DNA of 64,000 nucleotides from Excoecaria cochinchinensis (GCA_947683425.1 CANTUQ010000078.1:2358001-2422000); one strand, 5' to 3'; counted from the first letter of the stretch, positions 1 to 12,064 are shown. Notes: a model not told the origin generated them from the letters alone. Translations and numbers: made by a program.

Positions 1-163
1 TCGTCACATGACTAGCACATGTCCATCTTCAATTTGACTTCTTCATAAATTTGGCCCATGGACTTCCTTCAAGCCTTCTTTAACTTCTCCATATTTGATC
101 TCCATGAATATGAACTTCCATTGTTTATAATCTTGAAATGTTAACCCCCCTGTGCACGCATCA
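1..163 (-). repeat. Element A 3' LTR, partial
   Basis: The LTR terminus is GCATCA at 158-163 on the plus strand, next to the polypurine tract (164-181). Positions 1-28 hold the end of the CACATG-rich U3 tract. The rest of the LTR lies outside the window. Confidence 0.85.
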
Positions 164-1595
164 TTCCCTCCCTCTTTAGAAAAGATTCGTCCTCGAATCT
201 TCGTCTTGTTCAAGTTGGGAATTGGCACTTGTAAAATAAATTGATCTTCATACAAGATCTTCTGAATAGATGGAAATAAAATGAATGCTTCTCTAGAAAA
301 GAAATCATCATGTTCCTGCAAGTTAATATGAAAACTAAGCAAAACATGGTTAGTCTTTAATATAATCTTTTCATTCTGATCATTATTATCTTCACTTTCC
401 ACGTTCAATTCAACCTCCTTAAGAACTGTAGGGTCAATTATAACATGCTGATCTTCTATCTCAATTACACAAACATCCTTCTGTTCACTCAAAGCAATAT
501 CTTCTCTTTCAATTATGTTTTCCTTTTCACTCAAAACAACATCTTCGTCACATCCACTTATTTCTTCACCATTTACAACTTCATCAGCATATAAGTCTAT
601 ACCATCTCTTTCAGCTTCACAAACAATTTCGTCGACAATAACTTCCTCTTCTTTCTTTCTTTCCTCTTGTCCCCTATACGTACTTATTAGTCCAGAAAGT
701 TGTTTAAACTGCAATTCCATATTTTTAAAATCTTCATTTTTGCTCCAGTTTGAACAACTCTTGTTGTTGGAATTTGAAAATAACCTTGCTGTCCTCCTTT
801 GCTTTTGTTGCCTCTCCACTTTCATGGCAATATTTACTAGGTCCTCCATTACTCCATAATGTTGTACGTCCACCACATCAGCAATTTCCCTATTCAAACC
901 TCCCATGAACCGAGCCATAGTAACCTCTTCTTCCTCTTCTATATTGGCTTTAATCATGAGCATCTCCATTTCCTTGTGATAATCCTCCACTGTTCTAGCT
1001 CCTTGAGTGAGCCTATGTAATTGCTGGTGCAACTCTCTATAGTAGTAGGATGGTACAAACCTCCTCTTCATTACTCTCTTCATTTCTTCCCAGGTAGAGA
1101 TAGGCGGATCCCCATTCCTCCTTCTACTCTTAACTAACTCATTCCACCAAACCAGCGCATAATCACTAAACTCCACTGCTGCTATCCTTACTTTCTTGTC
1201 TTCAGAATAGTTATGACAAGCAAAAATCATGTCCACCTTCCTTTCCCATTCTAAATACACTTCAGCATCATTCCTACCTTTAAAGGATGGAATGTTCATT
1301 TTGATGGCATTGATGTTGCTGTCCACTTTATCTTCTCTTCTCACTCTACCCCTCACGGATTGAACTTCATCATCTTCATCCCAATCGCCTTGATCAACCT
1401 CCTCTCGCTCATTAATCCATCTTCCTCTCCTAGCTATTCTCCTTGAGTTATTGGATGTTCCCCTTCTAATTTATCCAACCTCTCTTTAACGTCGACCCTT
1501 TCTCTCAACAAATTTTCAATAGTACCTTGTATTGCTTGTATAGCAAACACAACCTGTTCTATAGACATCTCCTTCTTACTGGATTCGTCAGTCAT
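43..1595 (-). pseudogene. Gag fused to acidic module (element A), frameshifted
   Basis: The start codon is at 1593-1595, by comparison with the intact ORF of element K (57568-59169). The product has a short coiled-coil-like N-terminus, a retrotransposon Gag domain (WERKVDMIFACHNYSEDKK, ALVWWNEL, MARFMGGLNREIADVV) and then the acidic module (EEEVIVDEIVCEAERDGIDL ... PIPNLNKTKIRGRIF). No CCHC knuckle follows Gag. One C is missing from a C run near 1460-1463 relative to K, shifting the frame after about 45 codons; an ORF of 437 codons reopens at 1356. The frame crosses into the 3' LTR at 163 and stops at 43. Gag would build the virus-like particle; the role of the acidic part is unknown. Confidence 0.8.
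183..202 (-). promoter_or_regulatory. Hairpin beside polypurine tract, element A
   Basis: AAGATTCG and CGAATCTT form a perfect 8-bp stem around a 4-nt TCCT loop (AGGA on the element strand), directly next to the polypurine tract. The same hairpin recurs in every element with this junction in the window. Confidence 0.7.
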
Positions 1596-2853
1596 GGTGC
1601 TTTACCTGCAAAAGATGTTAAATAAAACAGCCTCACTACACTCCCTCACGTGTTTACACTCAAAGAGGTGACACTCCACTCGTGTTTCGCTCAAATTTGG
1701 CTTTTACCCTCTTTTAAACTCACACTCTCAAGCCTTTTACCACTCAGGCTTGCTGTTTTCAGTTGCACTTCAGAACTCAAACTCAAGTCAAAATAGTTTA
1801 CAAGCAGCAAATTATAGTAAAAAAATGCAATGAAAATACTTAACAAGAAGATAGGCACAAAACTAGAAGCAAAAGACCAAAATGAAGAACGTTGAAATGA
1901 GCATACAAGGTGAAGATATGTATGCTGTCCGAATTGTATAAATTTAACTAACAAGAATCAAATTGTTAATTATAGTGTAATCGGAAGTAAAAACACAAAG
2001 ACACTAAAAATGGAAACTTAAGAATGAAAGAAATGACAAAACTAATGCAAGATTGCGGAAATTGAAATCTCCCAAATGGAAAATTCAATTTGATACAATA
2101 TGGGTTAACACACTAAGACAAAATGAAAAGGAAGCAACAATATGTCCAAACTGAATCAAGATTAGGAAACCCAAATGATTGTCCAAAATAAGACAAAGTT
2201 TAAACCAATATGTCTTAATAAGATCAAATAAGGAAACCCAAATGTCTAGACTAAGACAAAATAACTTATCCACTATGTCTTAATTAGTTCAAGATATGGA
2301 AACCCAAATGTCTAGACTTAAGACAAAATGACTTATCCACTATGTCTTAATTAGTTTAAGCTTAGGAAACCCAATTCAGCCCAATAGGTTCAAGTTAAAC
2401 CCAAATAATTATCCAACTCCAAATCTGGCCCAATAGGTTTAAATCAAACCCAAATAATTATCCAACTCCAAATCTGGCCCAATAGGTTTAAATCAAACCC
2501 AAATAATTATCCAACTCCAAATCTGGCCCAATAGGTTTAATTCAATGTAATTCATGCCCAAACTAATTCAACAACCCTAATTTGTATACTTTTCTTTTCT
2601 AGCCGCCAACAACTTTTTCATTTCTTTTTTTTTTATATTTTGATTTTTAACAACTAGAATAGCAAACAACCTAAACTTTAAGATCAAATAACAAAGAATT
2701 CAGCCTAAAACAAGGCTCCTAAATTTTTGGCCCCTATGATGAACAAGGGTTCCTAAATTTTAGGAATCACATAAACTGAAAATTAATGAATAAAAACAGC
2801 AAACAAACATGGATAAATAAGAATTTAATCCAAATCCAAGCTCTGATACCAAA
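1596..2853 (-). other. Element A leader with minisatellites and PBS
   Basis: Untranslated leader between PBS and gag, with no supported gene. It holds a roughly 64-bp repeat (about 2210-2365, units with TGTCTAGACTTAAGACAAAA and CTTATCCACTATG) and a 49-bp repeat (about 2376-2545). The PBS complement GCTCTGATACCA lies at 2840-2851, two bases from the LTR. Near the gag start the element strand reads CTTTTGCAG, a possible 3' splice site. Confidence 0.7.
2376..2545. repeat. 49-bp minisatellite in element A leader
   Basis: The unit starting ATCTGGCCCAATAGG recurs at 2423, 2472 and 2521, exactly 49 bp apart, with a diverged unit upstream. Element K carries the same block near 60018-60180. Confidence 0.85.
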
Positions 2854-3417
2854 TGATGCGGAACCCCAAGGCTAAAGAACCCGAAACCCCTTGAACATAC
2901 AATATGGCATAGACATGAATAAGAGTAAATCCCCAACCCTATTGAACCCCCAATCAATAAAGTGAAAGGAAACGCAAATAATTAGGTTGATTTAAAAACA
3001 CAAGAACAGAATTCGCCACAAAGCAAATACCTTGATAAGAATTAAAGTTCTTGATGCAAAAGAAGAAGACAAGCTATCCTCTCCAAAGATGAATTTGGCC
3101 AAGCCAAAAGAAATTTATCAAATTAGTCAAATCTGCCTCCAATTTCGTTTTTGTAGAGTATTTATACTCTCTTAAACTAATAAAAACCCTAATTAATCAA
3201 ATAGGCCTTAAAACATGAGCCTTACATCAAGATAACTAAAGCCCACACTAATTAACTTAAAATTCAGCCCAAAAAGCCTAAAAAGAACTAATTAAATGAG
3301 CCCAAGCTAATTAAAGCCCATCTCACTTAAATAAGCCCAAAAGAATAAGTTAAGGCCTATCATATTACAAATAATCAAATGAAAATAATAAATAAAAGCC
3401 TAAACTAAGAGCCCAAA
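2854..3417 (-). repeat. Element A 5' LTR, inner part
   Basis: Begins TGATGCGGAACCCC right after the PBS and is interrupted at 3418 by element B. It resumes at 10752. A TATA box read on the minus strand (TATAAATA) lies at 3159-3166. Confidence 0.88.
3159..3166 (-). promoter_or_regulatory. TATA box in element A 5' LTR
   Basis: TATAAATA on the minus strand, at the position conserved in the other CRM-like LTRs of the window. It is probably the LTR promoter. Element B splits the U3 upstream of it. Confidence 0.6.
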
Positions 3418-4291
3418 TGATGCGAAACCCCAAGGCTAAAGAACCCGAAACCCCTTAAACACACAATATGGCATGAACATGAACAAGAAGAAACTCCCAA
3501 TCTAAAGAACCCCCAAACAACATGTGAATGGAAACGCTTATGATAGATTGATTTATAAACACAAGAACAGAATTCGCCACAAAGTAAATACCTTGATAAG
3601 AAATAAGTTCTTGATGCAAAAGAAGAAGACAAGCAAATCCTCTCCAATGAAGAAAATTCGGCCAAGCCAAATGATGATATTCAAAAGTGTTTTAGATGTG
3701 TCTTTTACAACTTATAATGAGGTATTTATAGCCCCCAAAAGGTAGGTAACCCTAAATAAGTCAAAAGTCCACCTAACACATGGCCACCTAACACATGGAA
3801 ATAAGTCAAAAGTCTACCTAACACATGGGCCTCCCACCAAACAACTAAAGCCCAAACTTATTAACTCTAAAATACAACAACCCACAAGCCTAAAGTAATT
3901 AATTTAAATGAGCCCAAGCTAAAATAAGCACAACTCACTTAAAATAAGCTTATTAAGCTATATAAGGGTCCAACTAAATAAATTAAAACAAAACAAGTCC
4001 AACATAATAAAATAAGCTCTTTGGGCCACCTAAAGCTACTCTACTAGCTTAAAATAGTTGATCAAGCCCATTTGATTCTCTTCATGTCCATTCGGTTTTA
4101 TTAGATTGGTCATGGTGTCATTCGGTTCCAATCTCTCTTGACTATGCATAGTTTCCACAATACGGTCTACATATGCATTTAGTGCTTCCTTGAACTTCTT
4201 GGCTCTTGATCTTGTCACCGGTCCATCCAGCAATGCTAGCTCTTCCTTGAACTTAATCTGCTTTTGATGTTCCTTGGTCGTGCTCGCATCA
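3418..4291 (-). repeat. Element B 3' LTR
   Basis: 874 bp. The first bases read TGATGCGAAACC where the partner LTR has TGATGCGGAACC. The last 85 or so codons of the pol frame lie inside it (4036-4291). Confidence 0.9.
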
Positions 4292-7200
4292 TCCCCTCCC
4301 TCTTCAAAAGGATTCGTCCTCGAATCTGAATCTAGATCAAAAGAAGATAAGTCAGAAACATTGAAAGTAGCACTAACATTATACTCACCTGGTAAGTCAA
4401 TTTTATATGCATTTTCATTGATACGTTCCAAAACTTGAAATGGTCCATCTCCCCTTGCATCAAGTTTTGACTTCCTTTGTTGTGGAAACCTCTCTTTTCG
4501 CATGTGCACCCAAACCCAGTCACCTGGTTCAAAAATAACTTGTTTTCGCCCTTTATTAGCCTTTTGTGCATACATGCGATTCTTTTTCTCAATTTGTTCA
4601 CGTGCTTTCTCATATATTGTTTTAACCAAATCAGCCTTCTTTTTGCCATCCAAGCTAGCAAGCTTATTCAGAGGTAAAGGCATCAAATCCAACACAGTTA
4701 ATGGATTAAAACCATACACAATTTCAAATGGAGAATAACCTGTAGAAGAATGTGTAGAACGATTATATGCAAACTCAATGAATGGCAAACAATCTTCCCA
4801 AGTTTTCAAATTCTTTCCTACAATTGCACGCAACATGGTTCCTAAAGTCCTATTAACTACCTCAGTTTGCCCATCAGTTTGTGGGTGACATGTAGTAGAA
4901 AATAGAAGTTTAGTGCCTAACTTTCCCCACAAGACTCTCCAAAAATGACTTAGGAACTTAACATCCCTATCTGACACAATGGTTCTTGGTACACCATGAA
5001 GTCGAACCACCTCCCTAAAGAAAAGATCAGCAATATTTGTTGCATCATCTGTTTTATGACAAGCAATAAAATGAGTCATTTTACTAAATCTATCCACAAC
5101 AACAAATATGCTATCCTTACCTTTCCTAGTCCTAGGCAATCCCAAAACAAAGTCCATTGATATGTCAGTCCAAGGCTCACTAGGCACAGGTAAGGGTGTA
5201 TATAAACCATGAGGCATAGACCTAGATTTAGCTTGTTTGCATGTAATACACCTGGCACAAACTCTTTCCACATCTCTTCTCATATTTGGCCAATAAAAAT
5301 GTTCACTAAGCATATCCATGGTCTTTTGCACACCAAAATGCCCCATTAACCCTCCACTATGTGATTCCCTCACAAGCAATTCCCTAACTGAACATGTAGG
5401 GATACAAAGTTGTTTACCCCTAAAAAGATAGCCTTCATGCCTATAAAACTTATCAAATGCAGCACATTCACAAGCTTGATACACATTGGAAAAATCAGCA
5501 TCATCGATATACAGCTCTTTCAAATGCTCAAATCCAAGTAACTTAGAAGTAAGCATAGAAATCAAAGCGTACCTTCTAGATAGTGCATCGGCCACAACGT
5601 TTTCCTTACCTTGCTTGTACTTGATCACATATGGGAATGTTTCCAGAAATTCCACCCAACTTGCATGCCTCTTGCTCAACTTCCCTTGTCCCTTTAAGTA
5701 CTTAAGAGATTGATGATCACTATGAATCACAAACTCCTTAGGCAATAAGTAATGCTCCCAGACTTCAAGAGCCCTCACCAATGCATATAGCTCCTTGTCA
5801 TAGGTGGAATAATTCAACAATGGCCCGCTCAGCTTCTCACTGAAATATGCTATGGGACGATTTTCCTGCATCAAAACAGCACCTATACCAATCCCAGAAG
5901 CATCACATTCAATCTCAAAAGTTTTAGAAAAATCAGGCAAACGCAAAACAGGAGCAGTACATAATTTCTCTTTTAAAGTGCAAAATGCATTTTCTTGCAC
6001 TTTTTCCCATTTAAACCCGACATTCTTTTTGACAATCTCATTCAGTGGTGCAACAATAGTCGAGAAATCTTTAACAAATCATCTATAAAAGCTAGCTAAC
6101 CCATGAAAACTTCTTACCTCAGTCGCAGTCTTAGGCGTTGGCCATTCTTGGATAGCCTTCACCTTTTCAGAATCTACTTCCACTCCTTTAGAGCTCACTA
6201 CAAAACCTAAGAAGACAACTTTATCCATGCAAAACGAACACTTCTTAAGGTTTGCATATAGCTTCTCTTTCCTAAGCAGATCTAAAACAGCTTTAACATG
6301 CATGATATGATCATTTAAACACTTGCTGTAAACTAAAATGTCATCAAAGTACACAACCACAAATTTACCAAGAAAATCACGCAAGACATAGTTCATTAAG
6401 CGCATGAAAGTACTAGGTGCATTAGATAACCCAAAAGGCATCACTAGCCACTCATACAATCCATATTTAGTCTTAAACGCAGTTTTCCACTCATCCCCTT
6501 CTTTCATCCTAATTTGATGATAGCCACTTTTAAGATCAATTTTAGTGAATAAACAAGCACCATGCAACTCATCAACCATATCATCTAATCTAGGAATAGG
6601 ATGGCGATACTTTACAGTGATTTTGTTGACCGCTCTACAATCCACACACATCCTCCAAGTTCCATCTTTTTTTGGTACCAAAAGAACTGGTACAGCACAA
6701 GGACTCATGCTTTCCCTTACATACCCCTTTTGAAGCAATTCATCCACTTGCCTTTGCAATTCCTTTGTCTCCTCTGGATTGCTTCTGTAAGCTGGACGGT
6801 TAGGTATTTGAGCTCCTGGTACAAGGTCAATCTGATGCTCAATCCCTCTCAAAGGTGGTAATCCATGTGGTACATCTTCAGGAAAGACATCTTCATACTC
6901 CTGTAATAAGGTCATAAAAACACTAGGCAACTCGGGGTTAAGGTCAGTTTCAGTAAACAAAGTTTGCTTAAATCGAATCAAAATTAAAGCTCTCTTGCCT
7001 AAGTATGCACTCTTTACTTCTCTCTCTTTGGCATAAAAACACGGTTGCTTCTTTACTTTTTCACTCCTCTCAATTTCTTTTCGCTCACTTTTTATATTCT
7101 TTTCTTTCTTTGCACTCACTAACCTCTTCTCTTCTGCACATCCCACTTTCTTTTCCTCACTTGTGCAGTCACTCACCATTGGGCCTTTATTTTTATTCTT

Positions 7201-8946
7201 TTCCCTCATGGCCTCTTTTCGCTCTTCTTTCTTTTTCACCTCACTACTTAAATCCCCACTTGAAGATTGCTGAATTTTTAATTGCTCAAGATAAGTTTCT
7301 TTAGGAGATAAAGGTGCTAGGGTGATTTTCTGCCCATTATGTACAAAAGAGTACCTATTCTTATACCCATCATGTACAACATGCCTATCAAATTGCCAAG
7401 GCCTACCCAACAAAACATGACCGGCTTGCATTGGTACGACATCACATACAATCTCATCAGCATATCTACCAATGGAAAATGCAACTACTACCTGCTTGGT
7501 CACTTTAACTTCACCACTATCATTCAACCATTGTAGCCTATATGGGTTGGGGTGTTTATCACATTTCAGCCCCAATTTCTCAACCAAAGTATTACTAGCT
7601 ACATTAGTGCAACTACCCCCATCTATGATCAGACTACAAGCTTTCCCACCTACCAAGCATCTAGTGTGAAAAATATTTTCCCTTTGCTCTAGACTATCTT
7701 CCTTTACATTTATATTCAATGCACGCCTAGTGACTAAGGCTTCTCCTTTAACAGCATATTCAACACATTCATCATTATCAGAACAATCCTCTAAAGGTGG
7801 CATACTTAAATCACTACCATCAGAATCATCACCATTATCAGATTCAGAAACAATTTCACCACCCCTAATAAACATGGTCTTTCTATTAGGACACTCAGAT
7901 GCATAATGACCACGCCCTTGACATTTAAAGCATTTAACATCCCTATGTTTAGAAGGTTTGGATGAAGGATCAGGAGTACCTTTTTGGATTGAAGTACTCT
8001 TCTCCTTGCCCCTATTCATTTCAATGCCTTTCTCCTTGGAATCTGAATGGTGCTCCTTTTTCCTGTCTTCATTTTTGCTCCATTTTGGACTCCATTTGTT
8101 GCTGGAATTTGAGAATGATCTTGCTGCCCTTCTTTGTTTTTGTTGCTTTTCCACCTTCATGGCAATGTTTACTAAGTCATCCATCTCTACATAATGTTGC
8201 AATTCCACTACATCAGCGATTTCCCTATTCAAACCTCCCAAAAATCGAGCCATTGTCACCTCTTCTTCCTCTTCTATGTTTGCTTTGATCAATAGCATCT
8301 CCAACTCCTTGTGATAATCCTCTACTGAACTGGTTCCTTGGGTGAGTCTATGTAATTGTTGGTGCAACTCCCTATAGTAATAGGATGGTACAAATCTCTT
8401 CTTCAGCACTCTTTTCATCTCTTCCCAAGTGCCTATGGGTGGTTCCCTATTCCGCCTTCTACTTTTTACCAACTCATTCCACCAGACTAATGCATAATCA
8501 GTAAACTCCACTGCTGCCAATTTCACCTTCTTTTCTTCTGAGTAATTATGACAAGCAAAAATCATATCTACCTTTCTTTCCCATTCTAAATACACTTCAG
8601 CATCATTCCTACCCCTAAAGGATGGAATATTCATCTTTATGGCACTAAGGTTGTTATCTCTCCTCTCCATTCTTTCTTCTCTCCCTTCTCTACCCCTCAC
8701 AAATTGCACCTCTTCATCATAGTCTTCATATAATCTGTTCACTTCTTCCTCTCTATTCCTATGGCTTTCAATTGACCTACTCCGATTTTGGTACCTAGAA
8801 CTTTCATTAATTTTCTCTTCCATCCCATCCATCCTAGTAGTTAACTTTTTGAATTCACCCATGAATGCCTTGTACATCAATTTCAAATCTGGCACATTCT
8901 CCTCCTCTTCCTCACTCATTACGCCCTTTCCGTCCCTTCTTGACAT
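4036..8946 (-). pseudogene. Gag-pol polyprotein of element B, one nonsense codon
   Basis: A single frame of about 1636 codons makes all proteins for reverse transcription and integration. Numbered from the start at 8946: Gag about 100-280; CCHC knuckle C339, C342, H347, C352; protease IDGGS 441-445; RT with D804 and YFDD 866-869. After the break, numbered from the Met at 6000: RNase H D33; integrase HHCC H214, H221, C251, C254; catalytic D283, D344 and E380; DGPFQVL near 518. The last 83 or so residues lie in the LTR and carry GPVTRSRAKK. The one visible break is TGA at 6079-6081 in RT/RNase H, where paralogues have Arg (SFYRRF), so probably CGA to TGA. The frame is open on both sides. Confidence 0.9.
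4310..4327 (-). promoter_or_regulatory. Hairpin beside polypurine tract, element B
   Basis: GGATTCG, TCCT loop, CGAATCT: a 7-bp stem with one G-T wobble, next to the polypurine tract at 4292-4309. Here it is read within pol as the DSRTNP stretch. Confidence 0.65.
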
Positions 8947-9857
8947 TGTATATTATAAGCTACCAACAAATGGTAGTAGGGAATAAAAAGACTTAACAAT
9001 TCACTCCCTCACGTATTTCACTCAAAAGATAGCACTCCACTCGTGTTTCACTCAACTTGGCTTTTACCCTCTTTTAAGCTTCCACACTCAAGCCTTTTCC
9101 CACTCAAGCTTGCTATCCTCAGTTGCACTTCAGAATTTAATTTCCAACCAAAATAATTCACAAGCAGCAAAATATAAAAGGAATACAATGAAAATACTTA
9201 ACAAATAAGATAGGTTCAAAACTAGAAGCAAAAATTACCGGAAGGAATAAAACGAAAGAGCACACAAGAAGAAGATATGTATGCTGTCCAAAATTACAGA
9301 TTTTAATTAACAAGAATCAATTTGTTAATTATGGTGTACTAGAAGTAAAATTACAAAAGACAATAAAAATAGCAACTTAGAATGAAAGAAAAAGACAACT
9401 AATGCATAAATGCAGAAATTGATATCTCCCTAATGGAAAAGTCAATTTTGATACAATGAATGTAAAGACAAGAAATCAAAGAAGTCAAAAATGACGACTA
9501 CCCATAAATGTTCACTTTGACTTTTCAAATTAGTCTCCGAATTCAAAGTATGACCAAATCTAAATTTTTGTTTCTTTGTGATTTTTCTTTCCTAACTTTA
9601 TCTCAATGTTGACTTTTTTCTTTTTTTTTTTATTTTTATTTTCTTTTTTAGAACTTAAAACATCAAACACAAGATCTGATGTAGGAATAAAGAAGAACAC
9701 AAAAGAACAAATTCAAAAATAAAGAAGAACACGAAATTGATAAGATTGCAAATTAAACAATGCGAAATTATCTTGTTCTAATGGAAATAAAATAATAGAA
9801 CTGCAAATTAACACAAGATAAATAAGAATTTATCCTAATCCAAGCTCTGATACCAAA
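8947..9857 (-). other. Element B leader and PBS
   Basis: About 0.9 kb without a supported gene between the LTR and gag. The PBS complement GCTCTGATACCA lies at 9844-9855. It includes the conserved leader stretch with CACTCCCTCACGTGTTT-like sequence (about 9001-9060) and T-rich tracts near 9610-9660. Confidence 0.7.
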
Positions 9858-10746
9858 TGATGCGGAACCCCAAGGCTAAAGAACCCGAAACCCCTTAAAC
9901 ACACAATATGGCATGAACATGAACAAGAAGAAACTCCCAATCTAAAGAACCCCCAAACAACATGTGAATGGAAACGCTTATGATAGATTGATTTATAAAC
10001 ACAAGAACAGAATTCGCCACAAAGTAAATACCTTGATAAGAAATAAGTTCTTGATGCAAAAGAAGAAGACAAGCAAATCCTCTCCAATGAAGAAAATTCG
10101 GCCAAGCCAAATGATGATATTCAAAAGTGTTTTAGATGTGTCTTTTACAACTTATAATGAGGTATTTATAGCCCCCAAAAGGTAGGTAACCCTAAATAAG
10201 TCAAAAGTCCACCTAACACATGGCCACCTAACACATGGAAATAAGTCAAAAGTCTACCTAACACATGGCCACCTAACACATGGGCCTCCCACCAAACAAC
10301 TAAAGCCCAAACTTATTAACTCTAAAATACAACAACCCACAAGCCTAAAGTAATTAATTTAAATGAGCCCAAGCTAAAATAAGCCCAACTCACTTAAAAT
10401 AAGCTTATTAAGCTATATAAGGGTCCAACTAAACAAATTAAAACAAAACAAGTCCAACATAATAAAATAAGCTCTTTGGGCCACCTAAAGCTACTCTACT
10501 AGCTTAAAATAGTTGATCAAACCCATTTGATTCTCCTCATGTCCATTCGATTTTATTAGATTGGTCATGGTGTCATTAGGTTCCAATCTCTCTTGACTAT
10601 GCATAGTTTCCACAATACGGTCTACATATGCATTTAGTGCTTCCTTGAACTTCTTGGCTCTTGATCTTGTCACCGGTCCATCCGGCAATGCTAGCTCTTC
10701 CTTGAACTTAATCTGCTTTTGATGTTCCTTGGTCGTGCTCGCATCA
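9858..10746 (-). repeat. Element B 5' LTR
   Basis: 889 bp, TGATGCGGAACC to GTGCTCGCATCA. It holds the 15-bp ACACATGGCCACCTA repeats (about 10210-10285). The reading frame at 10491-10746 is the untranslated duplicate of the pol tail, not a gene. Confidence 0.9.
10163..10170 (-). promoter_or_regulatory. TATA box in element B 5' LTR
   Basis: TATAAATA on the minus strand inside the 5' LTR, at the position conserved in related LTRs. Predicted start of the element transcript lies just to its left. Confidence 0.6.
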
Positions 10747-10751
10747 TCAAA

Positions 10752-11038
10752 CAAATCAGCCCCTTAATCCACTAATTAGCACATGCATTGCACATGCTCT
10801 AGCTCACATGCATAGCACATGTCAAGGTCACATGATCGGCACATGTCAAGTGTCACATGACCTGCACATGTTAAGTCGTCACATGACTAGCACATGTCCA
10901 TCTTCAATTTGGCTTCTTCATAAATTTGGCCCATGGACTTCCTTCAAGCCTTCTTTAACTTCTCCATATTTGATCTCCATGAATATGAACTTCCATTGTT
11001 TATAATCTTGAAATGTTAACCCCCCTGTGCACGCATCA
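10752..11038 (-). repeat. Element A 5' LTR, outer part with CACATG array
   Basis: Continuation of the LTR split by element B, ending GTGCACGCATCA. Positions 10779-10898 carry about ten CACATG/CATGTG hexamers at short spacing. This is the U3 part of the element A promoter. The short frames here are LTR shadows of the gag tail. Confidence 0.85.
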
Positions 11039-12064
11039 CCTCCTGGCTTCAATTTGAGTTTTCTTCTATGTTTTCGATATTTAATTTCCGAACTTGTAAT
11101 GCTCTTAGAATTATGCATGGACAATTTTATGAGTTATATGAGTGTGATTTGATGAATTATGCATGACCTGCGAGAGTCAATAAGTGGATAAATAGGCATG
11201 CCTATAGAGTTCAGTTAGCTGCAACCATGCGTATGCGTTCTGGACCCTGATTAGATCCTTGTTCAGATCCTCGCGATCCCTTGTAAACTTGAATCTTTTT
11301 TAAGATTCCATACGAAAATGTTTGAAACAAAAAGAAAGAATAATTTTGATACCCTCGAGTATCCATGCGTTTTGAATGAATATGCATGACTCGCTATCCA
11401 CTCTTTTGAATGAGCATATTTACTGTATTCATGTGTTATAATTTAGTTCAGCATGAGTGATTGTGTGATTAATGATGTTGATACCTTGAGTATGATGAAT
11501 TGTTTATTAAGAATTGATTTTCAGTATGTGCCATGTGTATGTGATTTGTCTCTGACGTCCACTGTGAGTGGTCATTTTTCATTGTGTTTTCCCCACTAAG
11601 CGTATTCGCTTAGCACGGGTGTTTTATTTATGCAGGTGTGGATGTTGTTGGAGATTTTGGGCAGGGTGATCCATTTCAGTAGGGCCAACACAACTAGGAG
11701 AGAGATTTTTGTAGTATAAGATTGTACTTTTTGTTTATGTATTAGTTTAACATTTTGTAATGATGGCTCTTGATGTAAACTCTACTTTTGTAATTTGGTC
11801 TGGATATCAGATATGTATATGATCTTCCGTGCTAAGGCACTTTTGTATTCGATATGTAAAGACTTATGTAAATTAATAAAATACTGTACTTTTATTCTCG
11901 GCCTCCGTCTTTGGTTTTAAGAAATTTTATTCTACCCTATTTGAATGAATGGTTCGTAATTTTATTTGCTTTGTTAGAGGTCTGGCGTGACACCCCTCAT
12001 CTATCGGGGTCCTTCTTCCTCCTAGAGGGATGAAGCTCCCTACGTATAGGTAAGGAGTGTTACA
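11039..12064 (+). repeat. Tekay-like LTR fragment, inverted relative to element C
   Basis: The reverse complement of its end (TGTAACACTCCTTACC) aligns with the inner edge of element C 5' LTR (TGTAACACCCGCTACC at 18605). The shared CACTAAGCGTATTCGCTTAG motif sits near 11592. It is a plus-strand LTR cut at its left end by the element A LTR, and it abuts a minus-strand LTR of the same lineage at 12064/12065. No coding region. Confidence 0.7.

Larger units (their letters stand above)
3418..10746 (-). mobile_element. Element B: full-length CRM-like autonomous-type retrotransposon
   Basis: LTRs of 874 bp (3418-4291) and 889 bp (9858-10746) flank a 5.6-kb internal region with PBS, one long gag-pol frame and a polypurine tract. 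The 15-bp length difference reflects one copy of an ACACATGGCCACCTA repeat. The flanks are CCAAA (3413-3417) and TCAAA (10747-10751), a 5-bp TSD with one mismatch. It lies in the 5' LTR of element A, so it inserted after A. The C-terminal tail encoded within the LTR, with a GPVTRSRAKK motif and no classical chromodomain, points to the CRM clade. Confidence 0.9.
1..11038 (-). mobile_element. Element A: gag-only CRM-like non-autonomous LTR retrotransposon, partial
   Basis: On the minus strand the order is 5' LTR (2854-3417 plus 10752-11038, split by element B), PBS, leader, a gag plus acidic-module ORF, polypurine tract and the first bases of the 3' LTR (1-163), which leaves the window on the left. 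There is no protease, RT or integrase. The LTR ends are TGATGCGTGCAC... and ...CGCATCA read along the element. It is closely related to element K at 56866-61379. The outer TSD cannot be checked because the left end is missing. Confidence 0.85.

Noticed and set aside
515..859. Plus-strand Ser/Phe-rich frame, repeated at 20852, 23503, 26156, 28809 and 58088
   Set aside because: Antisense shadow of the acidic module; the acidic GAA/GAG codons read as TTC/CTC on the other strand.
4036..8946. Endogenous pararetrovirus (caulimovirus-like) origin
   Set aside because: Integrase with HHCC and DDE motifs, LTRs, PBS, polypurine tract and TSDs show LTR retrotransposons. No movement protein or other pararetroviral protein is seen.
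9830..10110. Short minus-strand frames in LTRs (copies at 3405, 39249, 41603)
   Set aside because: They repeat with every LTR copy, have no recognisable domain and lie over the LTR promoter and R regions.
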